A stretch of DNA of 64,000 nucleotides from Hyalella azteca (taxonomy: Eukaryota > Arthropoda > Malacostraca > Amphipoda > Hyalellidae). Positions 33,448 through 44,964 of the stretch are shown here, in pieces. Every line of letters begins with the position of its first letter. Position 1 is the stretch's first letter. The position numbers and the translations under genes were made by a program. The notes under the pieces were generated by a model that was not told where the DNA came from, did no database searches, and saw only the letters and a list, made by a program, of their open reading frames with translations. The stretch spans positions 1 through 64,000 of the forward strand of contig NW_025946878.1 in assembly GCF_000764305.2 (NCBI RefSeq), in the 5' to 3' direction.

Positions 33448-33856
33448 NNNNNNNNNNNNNNNNNNNNNNNNNNNNNNNNNNNNNNNNNNNNNNNNNNNNN
33501 NNNNNNNNNNNNNNNNNNNNNNNNNNNNNNNNNNNNNNNNNNNNNNNNNNNNNNNNNNNNNNNNNNNNNNNNNNNNNNNNNNNNNNNNNNNNNNNNNNNN
33601 NNNNNNNNNNNNNNNNNNNNNNNNNNNNNNNNNNNNNNNNNNNNNNNNNNNNNNNNNNNNNNNNNNNNNNNNNNNNNNNNNNNNNNNNNNNNNNNNNNNN
33701 NNNNNNNNNNNNNNNNNNNNNNNNNNNNNNNNNNNNNNNNNNNNNNNNNNNNNNNNNNNNNNNNNNNNNNNNNNNNNNNNNNNNNNNNNNNNNNNNNNNN
33801 NNNNNNNNNNNNNNNNNNNNNNNNNNNNNNNNNNNNNNNNNNNNNNNNNNNNNNNN
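33448..33856. other. Assembly gap (409 N)
   Basis: A run of N. Open frames drawn through it are artefacts. Confidence 0.99.
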
Positions 33857-33893
33857 AGGTTAGGTAAGGTTGGATAAGGTAAGGTATAAATAA
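33857..33893 (+). repeat. AGGTA-type simple repeat, possible LINE 3' tail
   Basis: Short AGGTTAGGTAAGG and AAGGTAAGGTA repeats directly after the gap. They resemble the complement of the TTACC-type tail at 37458-37490, which ends a CR1-like LINE. Confidence 0.45.
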
Positions 33894-34539
33894 TTATGGT
33901 TACATAGATTATGGTAGATGGGGAAAAGCTAGACAAGTTTAGGCAAAATCAACAATGTGAAATACAGAGAGAGTAGGCAAGGTTTTAAAATATATGGAAG
34001 TGGTCAATTCTTTTGATGTTTTCGGAATTGCGTTTGAGTTTAAATACGATATTGGCAGAGTGAGCTGATGATTGCTTGAGTGCTGTCTAATGTTGCAATT
34101 GATTAGATATGAATTGTGACTGTGAGTATTGGAATTCTTTACAGGAGTTGTTTTGGTGGAAGTGTGCTATTTTAATGATGGCTTTTTGAAATTGATTGTT
34201 TTTAGAAGTGATAAGATATAGAACTGTGAGTATATATTGTATATGCCTTAATGATGGAGTTGTTTGTGGTGAGTGAATTGGTTATGATGTGAAAAGAGTG
34301 CGCTGGTGATTGAATTGACTAGGTGTGTTATTGATGTGATTTGTATTATTATATTGAGCTGTTTGTATGCAGGTAATGTTGAAATTATATGTGTGAAAAG
34401 GGACTGTTGCGGCATGATTGTCCCTGATGTGCTGGATCACAGCAGCGAATAGTCAACCTAGATATAACACCAACCATCAATGATGAATTTGTCAGTTCAC
34501 ACAACATTGGATTGCATAACGACATTACAGCACGCCTGG
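33894..34539. other. TG-rich spacer before a LINE fragment
   Basis: No gene recognised. The sequence is rich in TGTG/GTGA words on the + strand. The last ~100 bp may belong to the LINE but show no clear reverse transcriptase motif. Confidence 0.4.
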
Positions 34540-35840
34540 TAGAACGTGTGTGCAACAGACATCAGCATTTACAGTACCTCGATTTGACAAGGCATTTGAC
34601 AGTGTCCCACACGAGCGGCTGTTGGGTAAATTGAAGTCTTTAGGAATTGAGAGTAATGTACTCAAATACATCAAATCTTTCCTAGTAGGAAGACGACAAC
34701 ATGTCAATATTAATGGGACTGCATCACACTGAGCTTCAGTGTGCAGCGGCGTGCCGAAAGGAAGCGTTCTTGGACCTGTTTCATTAGTTGCGTTTATAAA
34801 TGATCTGCCATAAGCTGTGTATAGCGTGTGCTCAATGTATGCTGATGACACAAACGTTCATAATACAGTGAGGAATACGTCACAAAAAGTTCAGTTATAA
34901 GGTGATCTTGACAGTTTGGTTGACTGGGCTGGTGAGTGGCAGCTGCGTTTTAATGCTGACATATGCAAAGTAATCCACCTTGGCAAGAAGAATGAACAGC
35001 AAGAGTACAGTATGAGAAGACATCTTTGCAATGATGGAGTGATGTCGAAGTTGACAATAGAAAAAGATTTGGAAGTTAATGTTGACAACGAGTTGAAATT
35101 TTCTAAGCATATTGAAGCTCAAGTTAGTGAAGCCAATCGACTTCTTGCACTAATCAGATGCTCTTTTGAGTACATAGATGCAAAAGTGATGAAGCTGTTG
35201 TTTGTCGCTGTCGTGCATCCAAACCTAGAGTTTGGAAATGCAGTGTGGTCACCAGAACTGGAAAATGACAAAAATTTCATTGATAGTGTTCAAAGACATG
35301 CAACAAGGATAATTCCAGGATTAAAAGGCAAGCCTTATGAAAAAGATTAAAAATTATGAAGCTTCCAAGCCTCCACTTCAACGTCTGTGTGGTGACCTCA
35401 TTGAAGTATGCTAGTATACCCACGGTTTAAACAAGGCCCCAGAAGGATTACTAGAATTTGAAACAAGAACCAACACCAGAGGCCATGGCTATAAACCATA
35501 AAAGCTGCGTTGTAACACATCCGTGCAACATTTTTTCTCGCTTTGAGTCACCGATATGTGAAACAATCTCTCTGAAAGCATCGTTGACACTCTGAGTATG
35601 AGCGCCTTCAAGAACATACTAGGCAAAGCTATGAAGGACCATATCTTCAGTCTTGAAACACCTAGCACCTTATAGTCTGGGCAATAAGTCCAGCAGCTAT
35701 CTCAATCAATTGTCAGTTATGGAATGATTGGGTTTCAAAGGCCAGATCCCTTGTGAATCAAGTCACAAAAAAACAAGAATTGGCAACAGGCCATAGGCTT
35801 ATTTCTTCAGTGCTGACACTTCTATTCTATTCTATAGACC
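34540..35840 (+). mobile_element. CR1-like LINE, 5'-truncated, with (TTCTA)n-type tail
   Basis: A reverse transcriptase C-terminal half is followed by a 3' UTR and the tail TTCTATTCTATTCTAT (about 35818-35834). The same 3' UTR and tail occur at 63440-63817, and part of the upstream 3' segment occurs at 62360-62415, which shows a dispersed family. Confidence 0.75.
34560..35720 (+). pseudogene. CR1-like LINE reverse transcriptase remnant
   Basis: Frames in order read FDKAFDSVPHERLLGKLKSL (34578-34638, motif A region), GVPKGSVLGPV (about 34750, motif B) and MYADDTNVH (about 34838-34862, catalytic motif C, intact). A 144-residue frame from 34916 follows with WQLRFNADICKVIHLGKKN and NLEFGNAVWSP. 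C-terminal remains lie around 35530-35670. Stops at about 34731 and 34900 and frame changes after 35350 inactivate it. The endonuclease and everything before motif A are missing. Confidence 0.75.
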
Positions 35841-37026
35841 ACTTGTCAGCAAAGTCTCCGGAGATTCATTTATTCACATGGCAACTATTTCGAGAGTCCA
35901 TTTAAAAATCACTAGTTTTATTTGTTGCTCAATTTAATTGATTTTATTAATTTGTCCTATTAATTGCAATTGAGATGAAAAAAAGTTTATCAAGACATTT
36001 ATTTGGGTTATAAAAACAGCTTTTTATCATCATAGTAGGCTTAGATAGATTGGGTCAAATTCAAATGATCAGTTGTAAGAAATCTCCCAAACAGTTTAAG
36101 AAAATTACATGAATTGGTGGTGGGCTAAGTCTAATCAACCATGACGCTGCTATACTAAATCAGGTAAATGAGTTTGATTTGATCTGCTGCAATTTCCAGA
36201 CTTGCGTAAGCATGGTTCAGAACAGTTTTTTCAGTGGAAGCTGTGTTGTGACTTGTGAGTGCTGCCATTGGTACTTGGTTGGAGAGAGTCAGCTGTGTTC
36301 ATTAAGTAAACATCTCTAGGGTCTATTACCCTTGAATTCATAAAGTTAACTGGCAAATAATCATCTATAAATCACATATTACTTGATCTTGGATTACTAT
36401 ATATACCAGGAGTATATTTAGTGAAGGGTCCATCCAGCGTCAATAGCCTGGCTGCCTTTCGCTGACCTCCTCTTCTTCTCTTTATGAGAAGTGGCAGGAG
36501 GTAGGAGTAGGTTTGTGGGCCAGCCAAGGTTAGGCAGTAAAAATTCTTGCATTGTATTTCAACATTATTATTTTCTAATTAAGGCTGAATTATTCTTTTG
36601 AAACCTTGGCTACAACATTGTGTAACTTGTCATCTGTACTTATTTATTTATTATTAATATTTTGTCATATTTTAGAATCAAACATATACTGCAAAATGCA
36701 AATGTCTTAAGTTTATATTTTATGTCTCAAGACCAATTAGGTAGAATTCCTGCACAGTTTTGTAGCTTAAATATAACCATTGCTTTTGTTATCAATATCA
36801 AAACTGTTTTGGCTCTGTTTTGCATTAACAAATTGCTATGTAAAATTGTTAAATCAATACTAGCCTATACTTAATCTTTATATCACTACTGGGGATAAAA
36901 TGTATTTTGTTTTGTTTTTGTTCAACTATTTGCTCTATAAACTTGTCATATTTCTAATGGCATATACTTTATTTTTTGCATTACTAGTGATAGCTGTAGC
37001 TTGAGATTGGTAAAAACACATCCATT
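35841..37026. other. No gene recognised
   Basis: AT-rich sequence, partly with short polypyrimidine runs (36460-36490). No element ends or exons supported. Confidence 0.5.
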
Positions 37027-39654
37027 ATGTCAGACTCTGAGTCTAACATGCCTAGCCCTAGCGGTGATGACGAGAATATTGTTGCGGAAATTTCATCACA
37101 AGATACTGCTGGCCCTCTCCTGCAATCTGGACTTCAACCATCTTCACATCAATCAGATGAAGACATCACCTGCTATCAAGCTAAGCCCAAGGCAATAGAA
37201 ATGACGGAAGAACCAGATCAAGCATGGACTTGCAGGAAAGGTTTCTTATCCTAGCAGGCACAAGCAACAAATTGGTACAGAATCTGAACAAGAATCAGAC
37301 AACTAAATCAGATCAATAGCCACTCCTGCTAGCACTAACAGCCTAGACGGTCTTCCAAACAAACAGTATAAAGCATTCCCAACAAATGCAAGCGATAAAT
37401 CATCTGGTAACCATAACACAGTGATAATCAAGCAGCTGTTTCCTGACATTAGAAAAATTTCCTTACCCTTACCTTACCTTATGACCTTATGATGAGTTTA
37501 GGACGTCGTAGTCCACGGTCACGCTGATGCGCCGCCTTCGTCGTCCTCCGTCTCTGAGTCATCGTTGGATGTAATGTTGGACGTGTTCCATCTATTTGCC
37601 CTCCTTTGGGCCAGCTGATGCAAGATGCTGTTGCTTGTCACTTGCTAAGGGTAGTTTCCCATTACTGGACAGTCTGGGATCTTTCTCAACCACTTGTCCA
37701 GTCGTCTCTTGAATGTTGCAAGGGTGAACTCCCCTCCTCTCCTCCTCTCAGCACTTTTGGCAAGGCATTAAAGAGCCTCGGTCCTACCACGGACAGTGAT
37801 CCTTCACGAAGAGTCTGTACTCTGGCCGCGGCTCGGTTATTAAATGGGGGGAATCCTGCACAGTCTCCCCCTTCTTTTGTTGTAATATGTCATTATTTTG
37901 GAGGTCTCACTCTCAACACTCTCGCCAGTTCGTTTATCATCTTCCAAGTGTACAGTATGATATACCTTTCCCTTCTTCTCTCCAGTGAGTACAGTTCCAG
38001 GTGTTTCAGCCTTCCCCAGTAGTTCAAGTTCAGCTCCCTCATGCCACTGATCCTGTACGTGAAGGTACGCTGCACTGCCTCCAGTTTCCGCACCACATCC
38101 GCCTTGAGTGGCGACCAAAGCTGACAGCAATACTCAAGATTGGGGAGCACGAGGGCTCTGAAGAGTGTAATCATTGGTGCTGCTTCTCTCGTTCGAAATG
38201 TTCGCCATATCCACCCCATCCTTTGCCGGCTGTGTGCAACTATTTCCTTGATATGGGCATCGAATGTGGTTTCAGTACTCATCAACACTCCGAGATCTCG
38301 AACTAGTTGCTTCTCCTCAATTTCTGTGCCATCTGATGCCAAGTAGTGATGTTGCATCCTGATCTCTGTGCGGTCTCTGTATCTCATTACTTCGAACTTG
38401 GTGCCATTGAACTGCATATTGTTCACTAGGGCCCAATCGTAGATTGATGATTGATCATCCTGTTACCTCTCGCAGTCTAGGCCATCTGTGATCTTCATCA
38501 GCACTCTTGTATCATCCGCAAATGACGATGTAGATGCGTGGGTGAGTTCTGAGTCAATATCGGCAATGTGGATGAGAAAGAGGATTGGTCCAAGCACTGA
38601 GCCCTGCGGAACTCCGCTTTTCACCTTCGCTTCTCTTGATTTCGAGTTTCCAATTGCGACAGCTTGTACTTGTAAGGAAGTTGTGGATCCACCTTAACAG
38701 GCTTCCTCCTACCCCATCACAGTTGCAAAAGAACTACAAAGAACTACAAAAAAATAATTTAGGATACCTCAATCCATGACGTACGCAACATTATTACATA
38801 GAATTGTGCAACATTATTACATAGAATTTAAACCCTCTGAAAAACAGGAACAGGAAAAACTACTTTCATTAACCAAGCTTGGAAACTGGCTAATCAAATG
38901 TTACAGACCGACATTGGATCTGGGCAATTCCTGCTGAGGTGTCATTGGACCAGTAGGTCTGGACGTCCACATAGGAAAGCTTCTAGACCTACAGAAACAA
39001 CCCTGCAAAATAGTCAAGATCACCTGACTGCCAAAATTTTCTGGGTCGAAAAAAAAAGAAGAGTCCCTGGTCCTTAAATTGGATTTTGAAGGAAGCCAAC
39101 TCCCAGAAAAAAGTCCTCTTTGATTTATCACATACAAAGTAAGAATCTACAACCCACCTGTACTCAGATGCTACATAAGTCAAAGACCTAGGCACCTCTC
39201 CAGTGGATGCACAGCACCTGTAAGCTGTCTAATCTGCACAGGAAATCACTCAAAGGAAGTGTGCACATCGACCACTTATAAATGTGCAAATTGTGGAGGA
39301 CCTGATATTGCCAGTCATAGAGAATGTCAATACAATGCACAAGCTAAGGCAATAGACATGCTGACAAGAGATGGCATGTCCTATGATTCTGCCAGGAGGC
39401 AAACTGACTTGATGTTCAGAAATCCTCTTTCAAATAATAACACCAATGTGAACCAAATCAGCCAGGCAGTAAAAAATTTGCCACAAGTAACAAGTGCACC
39501 AAAAGAATTTTCCTTCCAGGGAACTACAACTCGAGCAGATGTGTACAGATCCCCAAGCACTTACCACAGCAGCTTGTTCACAAGCCACATCAACAGAAGT
39601 GAATACCTACAGCCAAGTGGCCCAGTCTTCAAGGAGGCACAACCTGACTCATAG
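37027..39654 (+). pseudogene. I-type LINE ORF1 (gag-like, zinc knuckles), interrupted
   Basis: ATG at 37027 opens an acidic N-terminus (MSDSESNMPSPSGDDENIVA ... EEPDQAWTCRKG) that stops at 37252-37254. After the inserted LINE the C-terminal half resumes near 38920 with GVIGPVGLDVHIGKLLDL in one frame. The knuckle region YNPPVLRC is followed by CLICTGNHSKEVC (C-x2-C-x3-H-x4-C) and CANCGGPDIASHREC, the second with Asp near the expected His. The 39259-39654 frame finishes the protein. It would coat the element RNA. It is broken by stops and by the insertion. Confidence 0.65.
37458..38700 (-). mobile_element. CR1-like LINE 3' fragment, minus strand, inserted in ORF1 of the I-type LINE
   Basis: Minus-strand reading from 38690 gives GVPQGSVLGPILFL (motif B), then FADDTRVLMKI (motif C, about 38515-38545, both aspartates present). 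A 177-residue frame (38426-37893) follows, with FRALVLPNLEYCCQLWSPLK, typical of the reverse transcriptase C-terminus. The element ends at the left in TTACC-type repeats (37458-37490). The family differs from the copy at 34540. No clear target duplication was found. Confidence 0.75.
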
Positions 39655-40189
39655 CCCCACCCATCTGACCCCTGAACAACCATCATTGTGAGATGCCATG
39701 GAGATGCTAACCAACTTTATCAAAATTGAGATCCAGAAATTCAGCATATAACTTGCAGAAACAACTATAACTGTAAGTTCTTGAAAGAAATCATTCTCAC
39801 AGACCTCTCAAAGAGAACAAGAAAGAAAAAGAACTACTGACCATCAGTGCCACAAGGAAGCACTTTTGTAGCAGTGTTGCTGAAGCCTTACTGGAAGAGC
39901 TTCACTCCAGGAACACCAGTGCTGCAGTACCATTTTCAACTAATGAAGAATCTTTGATAGAATCTTGCACCCCCAACCGGCCCAGCTCTTCAGACTTACC
40001 CATAGACAATTGCAAGAAAAAAGATGTGAACCACAAATTGAAGTCTTACAAGACTGCATCTGTCCCTGAAAAAGAAGAATCACAATCTACTCACAGGAGA
40101 CAGAATAAGTCTACCAGAAGCTCAAAGAAAAAGAAAATTCAAATGGCTGCTGTAAATTTTAATTCCATACAACAAGCAACTGAAATAGA

Positions 40190-41060
40190 GTCCCAGCTTG
40201 AAATCTATCAACTAAACTGCAATGGTCTCAAGGGTAAAGTTTCAGAACTTAAGATCTATATGTACACTAAAAAGCAAGATCTGGTTTGTTTAAGCAAAAC
40301 ATGGCTAAAGAAAAATGAACCAAAATTTCTTGGATATCAGTCACAGTGGCTACATAGAACTATTGAAAGGTGAGGCCTGAGAATTTTAATAAGGGAGGAT
40401 GTTAAATTTAAGTCTAAGCAAATAATTCCTTTACCAGCTGGGCATTTGGAGTGCCAAGCCATGGAAATATTCACCAAGTCCGGTAGCATCAGCATTCTGA
40501 AGGCCTACAACCCTTGCAAAAATTTTCAGTTCAAAAATTGCAACACTACACCAATCAGCTTGGAAATAATTTCATTCTAATTGTTGACTTCAATGGGCAT
40601 TCACCTTTATGGGACTCTCACAACAAGTCCAACTTCACAGGCAGAAGTATTGACAGATTGCTAGACATCCACAATCTAATATTGCTCAATGATCCAGATA
40701 CTTCAATGTACATTGATTACCACACTGGCTCAACATCCACTCTTGACCTCTGCATGGCAACTCACAATTTGGGTATCCTTGGTGAGCAGCATCGGGATGA
40801 TGACATAGGTAGCGACCGCTTCCCTGTAGAAATTACCTTTGGCTTTGGGTGTGCCAAGTGCAGCAAAAGTCCATGCAAAAAATGGGCTCTCAAGCATGCC
40901 AACTGGACCAAGCAGACCTCTTTGTTTTTCCAAAGCACCAAACCTTCAAGTGAAATGCCTGCTCCTCTTGACGTGGAAACCCTCAATCAGTGTATTACCC
41001 AAAAAAATAATCAGCATTGCCAATGCATCCCTAAGACATCCAACAGCAGATAATGTCATT
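40190..41060 (+). pseudogene. I-type LINE ORF2: APE endonuclease domain
   Basis: LEIYQLNCNGLKGKVSELKI (40197-40256) is the domain start. KAYNPC follows near 40500, then ILIVDFNGHSPLWDSH (about 40576-40625) with the catalytic Asp and His. SDRFPVEI comes near 40815, where the family usually has SDHFP, so this copy has lost a key histidine. A TGA at about 40372 and a frame change near 40530 break the domain. The enzyme would nick target DNA for reverse transcription. Confidence 0.72.
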
Positions 41061-41228
41061 GCATCACTCCATGGGGGGACGAAGAGTGCAAAGTTGCTGT
41101 TGAGGAGAGGAAAAGAGCAAAGAACCTTCTCTGGAACCATCCAACTCCCTCAAACTTGATACGCTACAAACGTTGTGTTGCACTGGCAAAACATATTGCT
41201 CTGAAAAAGAAAAAAAGAGAGCTAAAAT

Positions 41229-42720
41229 ATGGCCATGGAGTCCCTGGGCAGCACTACACCCTCATCCAGAGTGTGGCATGCAATTAAAAGCATTGGTGGG
41301 AAACCGGGCTCTAGAAACCTTCCAATTGGCAACCATACCACCACAAATTATGAAATAGCAGCTCTTTTTCTTGAGCATTTCACACATGACTTTACTGCTG
41401 CTCAAGAAAGCATATGGGATGAGGAGGTGATTGGAGAGGTGGAAGAAGAGGTCTTCAAGAACTTCATATGTCTATTCAGTGTGTAAAGAATACCTCACCT
41501 GAGAATGACCTGATTGCCAATGCCTTCCTAACAAGGAGCCTGGATTGCATCAAATTGAGCTCCTCAACCTTTTCAACATCAGTCTTGTCAGTGGAGTGGT
41601 GCCGGCTTCATGGAAACAAGGAGTCATCTGCCCCTTACTCAAGCCAGGAAAGGACCCAACCCAAGTCAGCTCCTACAGACCCATCACCCTGCTGTCATGC
41701 ATAGGTAAACTTAAGAAGAGAATTATTCAAAGGAGTATTGAACACTGCATTGAAACCAAGCACATACTGCCACCTACTCAAACGGGATACAGACATGGCA
41801 GGAGTGCCATGGATGTTTTGACGGTGCTAACATACACCATTAGACAGGCAACTATGGAGGGAAAGCATAGACTGGTAATCTATCTCGACACCTAGGGTGC
41901 TTTTGCAAGTGTATGGCACCAAGGCCTCATCTACAAGATGATCAAATTGACGTTTGACCCCCCAACTAATCTGATGGATGTATCATTACCTCAAGGACAG
42001 GACCACCTCTGTGCAGGTTGGCAAATGCCTTTCTGAGATGAAACCTTTTGATAGAGGGACCCCAGGGTGCAGTTCTCTCTCCAACACCCTTCAACATAAT
42101 GCTGAGTTACCTCCCAAAATCCCCTCAAGTGAAAATCCTCTTCTACGCTGATGACATCACATTGGTTGCTGTCTCCAAAACGGTGGGAGATGCTCAGCAG
42201 GGGATGCAAAGTTATTTAGATTCACTGGGCTGTTGGCTTGAAAAATGGCAGTTCACGGTAAACACACTAAAGTGTTCTCTCCAACTCTTTACTGACATTT
42301 CAGGCACAAATTTCTTACCTGAAGAATGAGGGCCTACGCCTACTGGCATCTCTGCGAGTGCTCTTGGGAAGCAGCTTGGGTGCCTCAAGATGCCTACTAT
42401 GTCAGGTATATATAAGTTTTATCCACAGCAAATTTGAGTATGGCAGCATTTTATTTAAACTTTGTGATATCCCTGCAAAACACAAGCAAGAACTGAAAGT
42501 TATGCAGTCCAACACATTAAGAATTGTTCTTGGTGCCCGAAACACATCTCCTATTACATCCCTGGAGATTGAAGCTTATATAGCCCCACTGGAGATCAGG
42601 TTTGACTACCTCTTTTTAAATTTGTTCATAAAAATCTTGCGCCGGTCTCAGGGTACATTGGAAAGTGAGATTGCCATGAAGTTGGAGTTTCAGAGCATAA
42701 TTTTGCCAACAGCTACTTTG
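41229..42720 (+). pseudogene. I-type LINE ORF2: reverse transcriptase
   Basis: Frames carry VPASWKQGVICPLLKPGKDP and SSYRPITLLSCIGKL (41600-41715), QTGYRHGRSAMD (about 41780), RLVIYLDT followed by a stop at 41893-41895 where a Tyr/Phe codon is expected, and GAFASV. PQGAVLSPTPFNIML (42061-42105, motif B) and LFYADDITLVA (42140-42172, motif C intact) follow, then a thumb-like 42358-42723 frame. Several frameshifts and stops inactivate it. Confidence 0.78.
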
Positions 42721-42849
42721 TGATAAGAGCCAGGGGCCGCCTAGCCAGCTTGGCCATACCCAGCTTTAAAAGAATTCCAACACCTAAAATCTTGCCTATT
42801 CCTCTGCATCTCAGTTTGGAACCTCACATTCAGCTTTCCACCAAAGCAG

Positions 42850-43296
42850 CTGCAGCCATGATGCTCCCTCAGCCATTAACAGGGGTACATTCAACAAATA
42901 CTGCCACAAAAATTTTCCATCCTATGTACACATTTACACTGATAGACCAAAGCATAGCAATGGTTCTATAGCTGCAGCCATTTACATACCAAGTCTTCAG
43001 AGTGCCACTACATGGAAGCTGAACCCTTCCCATACAGTCATCGGTACAAAACTCTTTGCAATACTCAAGGCCTTGAAGTTCTGCTGCTTGAACCCGAAGC
43101 TCAGCTCAGAGAATATTCTGCTGTTATCAGACTTCTGGTCAGCATTGCAAGCCATGCACAACATCACCAGCCCCTCATACAGGGAGTATGTTTTCAAAAT
43201 TCAAGAGTTAATTCACAAAAGACAAGCCTCCACAGTACTACCATTGGTGCAAGGGCACTGTGGTGTAAAGGGTAATGAAGTGGCAGTTATAATGGC
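42850..43296 (+). pseudogene. I-type LINE ORF2: RNase H domain, truncated
   Basis: Remnants include the TDxSK-like start near 42938 (read in the frame TFTLIDQSIA, degenerate) and KLFAILKALKFCC near 43048. SENILLLSDFWSALQAM lies near 43110-43160 and VQGHCGVKGNEVAV at 43245-43290. The conserved GHxGxxGNExAD motif is cut short by the hAT at 43297. This domain places the LINE in the I group. Confidence 0.7.
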
Positions 43297-43547
43297 CAGG
43301 GTTGGCATTAATTAAATCAAACTTATTAAGTCATGTGATTAAATCATTTGGTTTTTCTATAAAAAATCATGATTTTCTTATTTTTTTCATTTTTTATACA
43401 TTTAAATATATTGAGTGGCAGTCTTTAATTTATTTTGAGGTATTGTTATTAATGGTTTAGTATAAATGTACTATGACAAATTGGAATATAAACTTGTTGC
43501 CTTTAATGTGTATTAGGTTCCAATGAATTGTATGTTGAATTGAATTG

Positions 43548-43715
43548 ACTGTTGGTGTAGTAGGCACTCAAGCCTGTTCACCCACCTTGTTTGCCCTCAG
43601 CATAGCTGCCCCCCATTAGGTTACATGCGCAGATGATGCACCCCAGGAGACTGCAAAACTGAAAGGCAAATGGTAGCACTCGGGATCGAAAAGGCCCGGT
43701 TGGTCCACTTTGGTG
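43548..43715. mobile_element. Unidentified ~170-bp insertion in hAT copy B
   Basis: Copy A has no sequence between TTGGAAC-side and TTTTTGGTACAGAGG-side at about 10035, while copy B has 168 extra bp. The insert has clearly higher GC than its surroundings. The complement contains TTTTCGATCCCG, loosely like a tRNA B box, so a SINE is possible but unproven. Confidence 0.45.
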
Positions 43716-43866
43716 TTTTTGGTACAGAGGCATCAAGTGTTGCAATACATTGTACATAGCTAGCAGCTTAGCTAATTCTTCTAAGGCTATAAGTATTCTT
43801 CAGCTATTTGACTATTTGTTATTTATTGATCACAATATGCAATTTAAATGTGTTAGCTAGCTTATA

Positions 43867-44614
43867 CATGGTGAGGCAGAACCAATTGAGCAGTTGGCAA
43901 AATAAAAGAGTAATAGAGGTACATAAAGAAGAAAGTTTTTATTTTCCTCTAGGTCAGCATAACATACCATTTAAAATACTTATGTTTTGAAAACAATATC
44001 AGGAAGATGGTGTCTGTTAGCTGCATCACACTGTTGGAGTCGTTCTTGGAAGTTTCCTACAGCACGTTCACACATATGGCGAGGTATGGCCTTAACCTCT
44101 GCTACAATAATCCGTTCTCTTAGCTGTGGTAGGGTGTGAGGGTGACTTCTGAACACCCTTTCCCTTAGATGTCCCCAAAGAAAGAAATTGCAAATGCTCA
44201 AATCAGGTGACCTTACAGGCCACTGTAAATCACCCCTCAGAGTCTGGGAACATGCGTTTCAAAACATTGAGTAACATTTGGGCTGTGTGAGCTGTAGCCC
44301 CATCCTGCTGGAACCACACGTCTCCCAATGCTTCATTTTCAACAATGTTTTCCATCCTGGGTTGCATGAAATTTTGCAACATTTCAGCATAGCAATCAGA
44401 ATTCACTGTTATGGTTACTCCCTCCTCTGAGAACAACTCCAACAGTGTTTTGCAGCTAATGGCCCCATCTTCCAGATATTGTTTTCAAAACATAAGTATT
44501 CTAAATGGTACCTATGTTATGCTAACCTCAAGGAAAATAAACTTTCTTCTTTATGTACCTCCATTACTCTTTTATTTTGCCTCAAAACTGCTCAATCAGT
44601 TCTACCCCATCCTG
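43867..44614 (-). mobile_element. Mariner-like element, internally deleted
   Basis: TA at 43865-43866 and 44615-44616 borders inverted ends of ~130 bp, the same as the arms of the MITE at 9594-9872. Between them lies the C-terminal half of a transposase on the minus strand. The N-terminal half is missing. Confidence 0.85.
43980..44450 (-). pseudogene. Mariner-family transposase, C-terminal fragment
   Basis: The minus-strand frame from 44442 reads TITVNSDCYAEMLQNFMQPR and then DVWFQQDGATAHTAQMLLNV, containing the second catalytic aspartate (QQDGA). A 1-bp shift after MFPDSEG leads into GDLQWPVRSPDLSICNFFLW, with the third aspartate (SPDL). It ends GRHLPDIVFKT-like at 43980. The DNA-binding domains and the first catalytic aspartate are absent, so this is a dead remnant. 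The motif set identifies the mariner family within Tc1/mariner. Confidence 0.85.
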
Positions 44615-44964
44615 TATATTGAGAGGTTGAGATTGTATTGACCTATTAGGCAATTAGAAAGATTTTCCACCCTAATACAAGTATTCTAATTAAAATATTT
44701 AATTTCAATCTTTAAATATGTGAATTTAAAACTAGAAACAAAACAATTACAATTATAAGACTATATATGAAATAATTAAATGCAGTGAATGGATATAAAA
44801 TATTTGAATTATGCACATGTTTATTTCAAAGTGTTAGCTTTTCTCATAACTTAAGTCTCATTTCAAGTTATTTGAGGTTTGTTTGGTTATTGCTAGTTTA
44901 TGTTTAGTATTGTTTTATTGGTCTGAATTAAATGGGAACAGTGCAGTCAGTCACTCAGTCACTG

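Larger units (their letters stand above)
37027..43296 (+). mobile_element. I-type LINE (two ORFs, with RNase H), interrupted and 3' truncated by a hAT
   Basis: The order is ORF1 with zinc knuckles, then APE-type endonuclease, reverse transcriptase and RNase H, which defines the I group of LINEs. A CR1-like LINE on the other strand is inserted in ORF1 (37458-38700). The element stops within RNase H at 43296, where hAT element 2 copy B begins. Multiple stops and frameshifts show it is inactive. A 5' UTR before 37027 cannot be delimited. Confidence 0.75.

Noticed and set aside
33857..33893. Telomeric TTAGG repeat
   Set aside because: The words are AGGTTAGG, AAGGTTGG and AAGGTA, irregular and short. 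A LINE tail is a better reading.
33262..33936. Open frames running through the N region
   Set aside because: Unknown bases cannot carry stops; the frames are artefacts of the gap.
43980..44641. Intact mariner transposase
   Set aside because: Only the C-terminal half is present, with a frameshift after MFPDSEG and no first catalytic aspartate.
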